A DNA stretch of 11,942 nucleotides from Caldivirga sp. (GTDB taxonomy: Archaea; Thermoproteota; Thermoprotei; Thermoproteales; Thermocladiaceae): contig JAPWUH010000026.1 of the NCBI GenBank assembly GCA_028275645.1, forward strand, positions 1 through 11,942. Direction: 5' to 3'. Each line of letters starts with the position of its first letter. The stretch's first letter is position 1. A program made the position numbers and the translations under genes. The notes beneath the pieces are model-generated. The model saw only the letters and a program-made list of their open reading frames with translations, did no database searches and had not been told where the DNA came from. Positions 6,372-11,942 of this stretch are shown one piece after another.

Positions 6372-6430
6372 ACCTGGTGATGAGTCAGAGTTACGATGAG
6401 TCGGTGATGTGTCGGCGTTTCAACTGACAA
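6372..6430 (+). ncRNA. Candidate archaeal C/D box sRNA (2'-O-methylation guide)
   Basis: The box order and spacing are those of an archaeal C/D sRNA: box C GTGATGA (6377-6383), 12-nt guide (6384-6395), degenerate box D' ATGA (6396-6399), 4-nt spacer, box C' GTGATGT (6404-6410), 13-nt guide (6411-6423), box D CTGA (6424-6427). The nucleotides TG before C and CA after D can pair as a short terminal stem. The RNA would assemble with L7Ae, Nop5 and fibrillarin. The D' guide is complementary to CGUAACUCUGAC, which resembles the 23S rRNA helix 69 loop (E. coli 1909-1920 CGUAACUAUAAC). By the fifth-nucleotide rule it would methylate the A equivalent to E. coli A1913. The D guide predicts target UUGAAACGCCGAC, which I cannot place. 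A TATA-like box lies at the right distance. D' is non-canonical, so the call rests on spacing and target match. End coordinates are estimates. Confidence 0.7.
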
Positions 6431-6440
6431 AATGAACTAC

Positions 6441-6603
6441 AAGCCTCGTCCCTTCTAGGGCAGGGTTGCCTCACTACGTGGTGTTCATAGCGATGGAGGT
6501 TAAACCCAACACTAGGCAGAGTATTTAGTAACCCCCCAAAGAGGGGTAACAACCAAGACCCCGCAATGAAAAACCCCGCCCAACAAGGGCAGGGAGAAGG
6601 TCA
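6441..6603 (+). mobile_element. Putative IS200/IS605-type remnant or MITE-like element
   Basis: The right side carries a hairpin, CCCCGCCC-AACAA-GGGCAGGG (6574-6594, one mismatch), followed by GAGAAGGTCA. From memory this closely resembles the right-end hairpin of IS200/IS605 (tnpB-only) elements in Crenarchaeota, where a GC-rich hairpin is followed by a GGTCA-like cleavage end. The left side has an imperfect hairpin beginning CCTCGTCCC with arm AGGGCAGGG (6444-6465) followed by TTGCCTCA. Between them is another 8-bp imperfect stem (6528-6535 with 6543-6550). One frame (6491-6606) reads through the right end and ends SNPPKRGNNQDPAMKNPAQQ plus a few residues, a low-complexity tail like that of TnpB proteins. 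No transposase is left. Boundaries are estimates; no target duplication is expected for this family. It could instead be an unrelated structured spacer. Confidence 0.4.
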
Positions 6604-6618
6604 TTAAAGCTATACAAT

Positions 6619-6627
6619 ACTTATAAG
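6619..6627 (+). promoter_or_regulatory. TATA box of the GH127 gene
   Basis: ACTTATAAG is centred about 27 nt before the ATG at 6651, implying a leaderless transcript. It begins only about 16 nt after the inferred right end of the transposon-like element, which could therefore supply upstream promoter sequence. Confidence 0.65.
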
Positions 6628-6650
6628 GGAGTCCATGCGGTGTATAATCA

Positions 6651-8567
6651 ATGGGGGCTTTCATAGTTAACACCTCTAATAGTCCATATGCTAGGTTAAG
6701 ACCAGTTTCAATAAGTGACGTTAAGGTTAATGACGACTTCTGGTTGCCTAGGTTAAACACTCTTGCGAGGGTAACTTTACCCAGGATGTATAACCTCCTT
6801 GAGGAGACTGGGAGGGTTGATAATTTTAGGAGGGTTTCAGGTGATTTTAAGGGTGGGTTTAAGGGTTTACTATTCAATGATTCCGATGTCTATAAGTGGA
6901 TTGAAGCGACTGCATGGCTACTCACCTACATGCATAGTGACGAATTGGCTAAGATGCTTAATGACGTCGTTGACGCCGTCTCAAAGGCCCAATTACCCGA
7001 CGGCTACATAAACACGTACTTCTACGATAGACTCAGTGATAGGTACAGGTACCTTAGGCAATCCCATGAGTTATACTGCGCCGGTCACCTAATCCAAGCG
7101 GCAATAGCCTGCAGAAGGGGTGGGGCATGTCCAAGGCTCTACGACACTGCAGTTAAGTTGGCTAACCACATAGTTGACACCTTCAATGATCACGGCATAG
7201 TAGCCGTTGATGGACACCCAGAGGTTGAAATGGCACTTGTTGAATTATATAGGGAGAGCGGGGATGTGAGGTACCTTAACGAGGCTGTGTTTCAAGTTAA
7301 CACCAGGGGTAGGGGTACCTTAAGGGGGTTTAGGATGCCTAATGCCTGGGATTTCGATGATGAATACTTCATTGACCATAAGCCCATTAAGGAGTTGAAT
7401 GAAGTACCCATAGCCCATGCCGTCAGGTTCCTTTACCTAATGTCAGGTGCAACTGACGTGTTCATGGAGACTGGGGATAAGGGCCTGTGGGATGCATTGA
7501 ATAGGCTTTGGGTTGACTTAACCGAAACCAGGATGTACATCACAGGTGGCGTCGGCTCTAGGCATGAGGGTGAATCCATAGGTGAGAGGTATGAATTACC
7601 CAATGATAGGGCCTACTCGGAAACCTGTGCCGCAGTAGCCAATATAATGTGGAACTACAGGATGCTCCTAGCCACAGGTGAGGCCAAGTATGCTGATGTA
7701 ATGGAACTGGCCCTTTACAATGCAGCCCTAGCTGGCGTATCACTGGATGGGAGGGAGTTCTTCTACGTTAATCCACTGGCCAGTAGGGGTTACCATAGGA
7801 GGATGCCTTGGTTTGAGGTTGCATGCTGCCCACCCAACATAGCTAGGTTGCTGGCCTCACTCCCAGGTTACATATACTCACTGTCAAGTGATGGGCTGTG
7901 GGTTCACCTATACGTTTCATCGAGTGTTAGAGCTAGGCTAGGTAATAACGTGGTTGAGCTTATTGTGAAAACAAGCTACCCCTGGGATGGTGAAGTTAAC
8001 ATGGTGGTTAACCCAAGTCACAGTGACGAATTCACACTGTACCTAAGGATACCGGGTTGGAGCCGTGGAGCCAAGCTAATGATTAACGGTAGGGATTATG
8101 AGCATGAATTAACCCCATCAACGTACATTGGGGTAAGGAGAAACTGGAGTTACGGGGATGAGGTAACCTTAAGGATACCTATGAATATTGATCTAATGTC
8201 ACCACATCAACACGTGCTGGCTAACACGTCTAGGGTTGCCATAAGGAGAGGGCCATTAATCTACTGCATTGAACAGACGGATAACCCAGGCATTGACGTC
8301 TATAACATAGCCTTGAAAACCACCTGCAGGCTTGAGGCTAAGTTCAACAGGGAGCTGCTTGGTGGTGTCGTCGTCATTGAGGGGGATGCCTACGAATTAG
8401 GTACTCAGGGTAGGCTATACGAGTCGATTAACGACGTTAAGTTGACTATTAGGCCCATTAGGTTTAAGGCCATACCGTACTACGCGTGGGCTAATAGGGA
8501 ACTAGGCCCTATGACCGTGTGGGTGCCGCTCATGGACTATTACGATAAGGTTGTTAAAGCCGGTTAA
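6651..8567 (+). CDS. GH127 beta-L-arabinofuranosidase-family glycoside hydrolase (DUF1680)
   Basis: This retaining glycosidase family uses a Zn-bound cysteine as nucleophile; characterised members release beta-L-arabinofuranose from plant glycoproteins and glycans. It is 638 aa, a full-length family member. An (alpha/alpha)6-barrel covers about 15-410, with beta-sandwich domains after it. The catalytic set aligns from memory with Bifidobacterium longum HypBA1: Glu308 (acid/base; GSRHEGES), Glu324 and Cys326 in SETCAAVANIMWNYRML (Zn ligands), Cys392 (nucleophile) and Cys393 in VACCPPNIARL. All three Cys and both Glu are retained, so it should be active. There is no signal peptide or membrane anchor, so the enzyme is probably intracellular and acts on imported oligosaccharides. 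No transporter or other glycosidase is adjacent. Exact substrate unknown; some relatives act on other sugars. It is convergent with an AbrB-type gene 17 nt downstream. Confidence 0.9.
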   Translation: MGAFIVNTSNSPYARLRPVSISDVKVNDDFWLPRLNTLARVTLPRMYNLLEETGRVDNFRRVSGDFKGGFKGLLFNDSDVYKWIEATAWLLTYMHSDELAKMLNDVVDAVSKAQLPDGYINTYFYDRLSDRYRYLRQSHELYCAGHLIQAAIACRRGGACPRLYDTAVKLANHIVDTFNDHGIVAVDGHPEVEMALVELYRESGDVRYLNEAVFQVNTRGRGTLRGFRMPNAWDFDDEYFIDHKPIKELNEVPIAHAVRFLYLMSGATDVFMETGDKGLWDALNRLWVDLTETRMYITGGVGSRHEGESIGERYELPNDRAYSETCAAVANIMWNYRMLLATGEAKYADVMELALYNAALAGVSLDGREFFYVNPLASRGYHRRMPWFEVACCPPNIARLLASLPGYIYSLSSDGLWVHLYVSSSVRARLGNNVVELIVKTSYPWDGEVNMVVNPSHSDEFTLYLRIPGWSRGAKLMINGRDYEHELTPSTYIGVRRNWSYGDEVTLRIPMNIDLMSPHQHVLANTSRVAIRRGPLIYCIEQTDNPGIDVYNIALKTTCRLEAKFNRELLGGVVVIEGDAYELGTQGRLYESINDVKLTIRPIRFKAIPYYAWANRELGPMTVWVPLMDYYDKVVKAG

Positions 8568-8584
8568 GTCTTCAACGGCATGGC

Positions 8585-8887
8585 TCATGAGAGTGGGGTA
8601 ATCGACAGTATCTCTATGTAATCCCCAGGCTTGATGCCGTACTTCTCCCTAACCTCCTTCGGTATCGTGAATTGCCTTGAGTCGGTGTGCCTAGTCCTAA
8701 GTAGCCTAACACCCCTAATGGTCTCAGTCACGTCATTGTACCTGAAGGTTACGTTAACGTACCTCAGGTTAGTTATCTCCAATGCCCTAACTAGGCTGGC
8801 AGGTATGAGGACTTGGAAGTTTGAGTATACCTTAACCCTATACGGCAGTGATGTGACTAGGAAGCCCACAGCCCCCCTCCTACGCAT
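8585..8887 (-). CDS. Small tandem SpoVT/AbrB-type DNA-binding protein
   Basis: This 100-aa protein has two related swapped-hairpin-like halves. The second is canonical: the segment DSRQFTIPKEVREKYGIKPGDYIEIL (69-94) has the typical strand, the I-P-K-x-V-R turn and the P-G-D bend. The first, NFQVLIPASLVRALEI (23-38), is a diverged copy that keeps the I-P-x-x-L-V-R-x-L core. AbrB folds normally dimerise from two such halves, so a tandem protein could make a pseudo-dimeric DNA-binding unit in one chain. Roles known for the family are transcriptional regulation and antitoxin function; no toxin gene is adjacent. The ATG at 8887 is supported by a TATA box about 27 nt upstream. It is convergent with GH127 and divergent from alaS; regulation of either neighbour is only a possibility. 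Confidence 0.8.
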   Translation of the reverse strand: MRRRGAVGFLVTSLPYRVKVYSNFQVLIPASLVRALEITNLRYVNVTFRYNDVTETIRGVRLLRTRHTDSRQFTIPKEVREKYGIKPGDYIEILSITPLS

Positions 8888-8909
8888 ATTTGTACCCCAT
8901 CCACCCTGG

Positions 8910-8919
8910 TATTAAAACA
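8910..8919 (-). promoter_or_regulatory. TATA box of the AbrB-type gene
   Basis: The reverse strand reads TGTTTTAATA, centred about 27 nt upstream of the ATG at 8887, consistent with a leaderless message. Confidence 0.6.
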
Positions 8920-8951
8920 CTAACTCTTAACACCACGTTAAGCAATGCGGG

Positions 8952-8968
8952 GTTACTGGGTTAGTAAC
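8952..8968. repeat. 6-bp inverted repeat in the AbrB-alaS divergent spacer
   Basis: GTTACT and AGTAAC form perfect arms around GGGTT, just upstream of the A/T-rich promoter element of alaS (about 8976-8986). The position between two divergent promoters, one for a DNA-binding protein, fits an operator. No second copy was seen elsewhere in the window, and a 6-bp dyad can arise by chance. Confidence 0.35.
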
Positions 8969-8975
8969 TGCAAAA

Positions 8976-8986
8976 GAGTAATTAAG
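8976..8986 (+). promoter_or_regulatory. TATA-like box of alaS
   Basis: GAGTAATTAAG is centred about 26 nt before the GTG at 9007. It supports that GTG over the in-frame GTG two codons later as the start. The sequence is moderate rather than strong. Confidence 0.5.
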
Positions 8987-9006
8987 CCCAGTTAAGGCTA
9001 AGTGGA

Positions 9007-11700
9007 GTGCCTGTGTTCAATGAGAGTCTACTTAGGACAAGGCTGTTCCTAGGTAGGGGGTTTAGGAGAGGTAGGTGCCCGTACTGTGGCCACTACTACT
9101 GGACGCTTAACCCAAGCCAAGACAACTGCGGTGACCAACCCTGCACACCATACGGCTTTATAGGTAACCCACCAGGCACCTTTAGGCCTGAGTCCATTAG
9201 GGACGTTAGGGAGAGGTTCCTAAGCTTCTTCGAGAGGAGGGGGCACACTAGGATTAACAGATACCCAGTGGTGGCCAGGTGGAGGAATGACGTCTACCTA
9301 GTGGGTGCCTCAATATACGACTTCCAACCCTGGGTAACCGAGGGCGTTGTTCCACCGCCAGCTAATCCACTTACGATATCGCAACCAAGCATTAGGCTAA
9401 CTGACGTGGATAAGGTGGGTAGGAGTGGTAGGCACCTAACGGGCTTTGAGATGATGGCCCACCACGCCTTCAACTTCCCAGGTAAGGAGGTTTACTGGGT
9501 TGATGAGACTGTTGAGTATGCCCACGAGTTCTTCACTAGGGAGCTTGGGTTCAGGGATGATGAGGTGACTTACAAGGAGAACATTTGGGAGGGGGGTGGT
9601 AACGCCGGCGAGTCCTTTGAGGTACTGGTTAGGGGGCTTGAGGTGGCTACGCTGGTCTTCATGCACTACAGGGTGGTTGGCGGTGAGTATAGGGAGATGC
9701 CAATTAGGATAGTGGACACGGGTTATGGCCTTGAGAGGATTTACTGGGTCCTAACGGGCAAACCAACCATATACGAGGCCGTCTTTGGCGAATTCCTAAG
9801 CAGGGCTAGGGGGCTACTGGGTCTGCCTAAGCCCGACGAGAAACTCATGGCATCCTTAGCCATACACATGGGTCAACTCGACCCAGAGGTGATACCACTG
9901 GACAAGGCCTATGTTGAGGTGGCTAAGAGGATTGGGGTTGAGCCAACAGAGTTAATCAACGTGGTTAAGCCCCAGGAGGTGCTTTACGTACTGGCCGACC
10001 ACTCAAGGACAGTCTCCTGGATGATAAACGACGGCGTGATACCGTCGAATTCAGGTGTCGGCTACCTAGCCAGGTTACTGGTTAGGAGGATGCTCAAGTA
10101 CCTCTACTCGATAGGGGCTGAGGTCCCGTTGACGGAAATCTTCAACCTCCACCTAAACTACCTGGTCGATGATTACCCTGAGCTTAGGGATAGCAGGCAG
10201 CTTATAATCGAATTGGTTGATCTGGAGGAGAGTAAGTATAAGTCGGCCATTAGCCAGCTGCCCAAGTTAATGAACAGGATTGGGGGTAAGGTGACCCTTG
10301 AGGATTTAATAAACCTTTACGACTCACACGGCATACCACCTGAGGTTGTTAGGGATGAGGCAGCTAAGAGGGGTATTAAGGTTGATGTGCCAGACAACTT
10401 CTACGAGATCCTAGCCAGTAGGCACCAGAGGCCGAGTAGGGGTGAGGAGGGTGGGAAAATTGACGTCACCGCCGACGATGTAATAGACCTTAAGCCCACT
10501 AGGGAATTGTTCTACGAGAACCCGTACATGTTCACCGGTAAGGCTAAGGTGCTTAGGGTTATTAAGGGTAGGTACGTGGTGCTTGATGAAACCATATTCT
10601 ACCCCGAGGGTGGTGGCCAACCAGCCGATAGGGGTGTGTTAAGGTTCAATGGGCTCGAGGCTAAGGTTGTTGATGTTCAGAGGGTTGGGCCAGTGATACT
10701 GCACGTTATAGAGGGGCCAGCACCCAATGTCGGTGATACGGTAGAGATGGTTATTGACTCCGAGAGGAGGCTTGACTTAATGAGGATGCACACTGGAACC
10801 CACATACTGCTCCAAAGTATTAGGAGGATTCTGGGTAGGCATGTCTGGCAGGCGGGCGCCCAGAAGGACATACCGTTCAGTAGGATCGACGTAACCCACT
10901 ATAGATTACCAACGCCTGAGGAGGTTAGGAGGATTGAGGAACTGGCCAATGGAGTGGTCCTGAGGGATATCCCAGTTAAGGCAGAGTTCATGCCTAGGAA
11001 TGAGGCTGAGGCCAAGTACGGCTTCATAATTTACCAGGGAGGTGTGGTACCTGGGGGCTCCGTGAGGATTGTTAGGATTGGTGAGGGTGAGGACATGTAT
11101 GACGTTGAGGCTTGCGGTGGAACACACCTGGACAGCACCAGCAAGGTTGGTTTAATAAAGATAGTTAAGGTTGAGAAGATACAGGAGGGGGTAGTTAGGT
11201 TCATTTTCACCACAGGTAGGCATGCGCTGAACTACGTCAGAGGCCTTGAGGATGCGTTGGAGTCCATATCGGGTAAGCTGGGTGTGGGTAGGGATGAGGC
11301 CGTTAAGGCGGTGGATAGGCTACTTAAGGAGCTTAACGAGGCTAATGAGAGGGGTAGGTTACTTGCCCGTAAGGCAATTGAAGCCGACTTAGCCAACATA
11401 GCTAAGTCAACCTTAACAATAAATGGGGTTAGGGTCGCGGTTTACGCCGAGGACTACTGGGTTAAGGATTACCTACAGGAGTTAGCCACTAGGTACCAGG
11501 GTGATGTATTAATCCTAACCCATGGGAGGGAGTACCAGGTATACACGAACGGTAAGGTTAAGGCGGTTGACGTGGCTAAGGCACTCAGTGAGATTGGGGG
11601 TAAGGGTGGGGGTGGTGCTACATTTGCCCAGGGAATCTTCACTAGGCCAATCAACCAGGAGTACATTATTAACGCAGTTAGGCGTCTATTGGCCCAGTAA
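9007..11700 (+). CDS. alaS: Alanyl-tRNA synthetase, archaeal type
   Basis: This cytoplasmic class II synthetase charges tRNA-Ala, recognising the acceptor-stem G3-U70 pair, and clears mischarged Ser- and Gly-tRNA-Ala. It is 897 aa, the normal length for archaeal AlaRS. Domains: an archaeal N-terminal zinc module with C24, C27, C41 and C46; the class II catalytic core, including RYPVVARWRNDVYLVGASIYDFQPW (85-109), GFEMMAHHAFNFPGKE (146-161) and the motif 3 region DTGYGLERIYW (237-247); a tRNA-recognition helical region (about 260-480); the editing domain with the metal-binding set H595-TGT-H599 and C703-GGT-H707; a coiled-coil segment (about 745-800); and the C-Ala domain ending in GGKGGGGATFAQG (864-876). 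All catalytic and editing residues seen are intact. The GTG start is supported by TATA spacing and by the length of the N-terminus before the zinc module. It is monocistronic and divergent from the AbrB-type gene. Confidence 0.97.
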   Translation: MPVFNESLLRTRLFLGRGFRRGRCPYCGHYYWTLNPSQDNCGDQPCTPYGFIGNPPGTFRPESIRDVRERFLSFFERRGHTRINRYPVVARWRNDVYLVGASIYDFQPWVTEGVVPPPANPLTISQPSIRLTDVDKVGRSGRHLTGFEMMAHHAFNFPGKEVYWVDETVEYAHEFFTRELGFRDDEVTYKENIWEGGGNAGESFEVLVRGLEVATLVFMHYRVVGGEYREMPIRIVDTGYGLERIYWVLTGKPTIYEAVFGEFLSRARGLLGLPKPDEKLMASLAIHMGQLDPEVIPLDKAYVEVAKRIGVEPTELINVVKPQEVLYVLADHSRTVSWMINDGVIPSNSGVGYLARLLVRRMLKYLYSIGAEVPLTEIFNLHLNYLVDDYPELRDSRQLIIELVDLEESKYKSAISQLPKLMNRIGGKVTLEDLINLYDSHGIPPEVVRDEAAKRGIKVDVPDNFYEILASRHQRPSRGEEGGKIDVTADDVIDLKPTRELFYENPYMFTGKAKVLRVIKGRYVVLDETIFYPEGGGQPADRGVLRFNGLEAKVVDVQRVGPVILHVIEGPAPNVGDTVEMVIDSERRLDLMRMHTGTHILLQSIRRILGRHVWQAGAQKDIPFSRIDVTHYRLPTPEEVRRIEELANGVVLRDIPVKAEFMPRNEAEAKYGFIIYQGGVVPGGSVRIVRIGEGEDMYDVEACGGTHLDSTSKVGLIKIVKVEKIQEGVVRFIFTTGRHALNYVRGLEDALESISGKLGVGRDEAVKAVDRLLKELNEANERGRLLARKAIEADLANIAKSTLTINGVRVAVYAEDYWVKDYLQELATRYQGDVLILTHGREYQVYTNGKVKAVDVAKALSEIGGKGGGGATFAQGIFTRPINQEYIINAVRRLLAQ

Positions 11701-11942
11701 GGCTAATGACTCCCCTTTCTGTTCCTGATGGTGTGGGGTTTTGTTCTTGGGTTGGTGGTGAATGGTGGGGTATCGCTCCACCGGCTCATCTGACGGAGGG
11801 AAGCAAACCCCCTCCCGGGGGGGGGGCACCACCCCAAGCACCAAAACCCCAACAAAGTCAAATCACACAAACCCACCTCAATAAACCCGCACAGCGAAAC
11901 AACCCCACACCAAAGGACGAGGCTTAACCATTATCGTCACCA
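11701..11942. other. Non-coding, highly structured right-hand region
   Basis: No reliable gene is seen in these 242 nt. The region contains nested inverted repeats: a long-range arm pair TGGTGTGGGGTT (11729-11740) with AACCCCACACCA (11901-11912), 12 bp perfect and extendable outward (TCCT/AGGA) and inward (GTT/AAC). An alternative pairing joins GGGGTTTT (11735-11742) with AAAACCCC (11843-11850), and GGTGGTG (11754-11760) with CACCACC (11827-11833). Local hairpins are GGTGGGG-TATCG-CTCCACC (11764-11782) and GGAGGG/CCCTCC (11795-11815). A 10-G run lies at 11817-11826. From 11831 to 11914 the + strand is C/A-rich with few G. A 73-codon frame (11706-11927) is proline-rich with no recognisable domain. 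It could be a structured RNA, a transposon end, or the tail of a decayed tnpB. Confidence 0.5.
11724..11916. repeat. Long-range inverted repeat enclosing local hairpins
   Basis: The outer arms are about 11724-11745 and 11897-11916. They pair over a perfect 12-bp core, plus flanking 4-bp and 3-bp segments across small internal loops or bulges. About 150 nt of loop sequence contains two further GC-rich hairpins. Such nesting is unusual for plain intergenic DNA and suggests an RNA fold or an element with paired ends. Confidence 0.5.

Larger units (their letters stand above)
6298..6650. other. 353-nt non-coding interval between the PEBP and GH127 genes
   Basis: No convincing protein gene is present. 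From left to right it holds a 7-bp inverted repeat (6330-6346), a TATA-like box, the candidate C/D box sRNA (6372-6430), a short element with IS200/IS605-like hairpins (6441-6603) and the GH127 promoter (6619-6627). The short frames seen, such as 23 codons ending at the stop at 6526-6528, have no recognisable product. Confidence 0.7.

Noticed and set aside
8631..8915. Plus-strand frame opposite the AbrB-type gene
   Set aside because: It lies almost wholly antisense to a gene with a clear AbrB motif and a well-placed promoter, and has no motif of its own.
11701..11942. RNase P RNA, SRP RNA or tRNA in the structured right-hand region
   Set aside because: I looked for the conserved RNase P segments, SRP tetraloop regions and the T-loop GTTCRA pattern and did not find a convincing match on either strand.
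1..11942. CRISPR array, toxin-antitoxin pair or defence island
   Set aside because: There are no regularly spaced direct repeats and no Cas, nuclease or toxin motifs. The lone AbrB-type protein has no adjacent toxin-like gene.

Overview
The window looks like a chromosomal segment of a hyperthermophilic crenarchaeon, most likely in the Thermoproteales (Caldivirga/Vulcanisaeta-like; the genus is a guess). Three lines of evidence support this. The proteins are archaeal in type: uS7, uL22, uL1, AlaRS with the archaeal N-terminal zinc module, and TrpRS of the archaeal/eukaryotic kind. Arg codons are mostly AGG and Lys codons mostly AAG. Nearly every gene has an A/T-rich TATA-like box about 23-30 nt upstream of its start codon, which implies mainly leaderless, single-gene transcription.

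Layout. 1-635 (-) is the N-terminal part of tryptophanyl-tRNA synthetase, running off the left edge. 751-1941 (+) is a thiolase. 1949-2917 (-) is a calcineurin-like metallophosphoesterase, convergent with the thiolase. 3045-3707 (+) is ribosomal protein uS7 (GTG start). 3806-4360 (-) is uL22. 4455-5090 (+) is a TRIC-type cation channel (UPF0126). 5141-5794 (+) is uL1. 5833-6297 (+) is a PEBP/YbhB-family protein. 6298-6650 is non-coding but not empty: it holds a candidate C/D box sRNA with its own TATA box, then a short element with IS200/IS605-like end hairpins, then the promoter of the next gene. 6651-8567 (+) is a GH127 beta-L-arabinofuranosidase. 8585-8887 (-) is a small tandem AbrB-type DNA-binding protein. 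9007-11700 (+) is a complete alanyl-tRNA synthetase. 11701-11942 has no convincing gene but carries nested inverted repeats and strong strand asymmetry.

How the parts fit. Most genes are translation housekeeping: two aminoacyl-tRNA synthetases, three ribosomal proteins and a probable rRNA-modification guide RNA. They are scattered as single transcription units and mixed with metabolic and membrane genes; there is no classical ribosomal operon. I see no defence system, CRISPR array or tRNA gene.

The most interesting signals are non-coding. The sRNA at 6372-6430 has one guide complementary to a sequence resembling 23S rRNA helix 69. The small transposon-like element is at 6441-6603. The structured terminal region is at 11724-11916.
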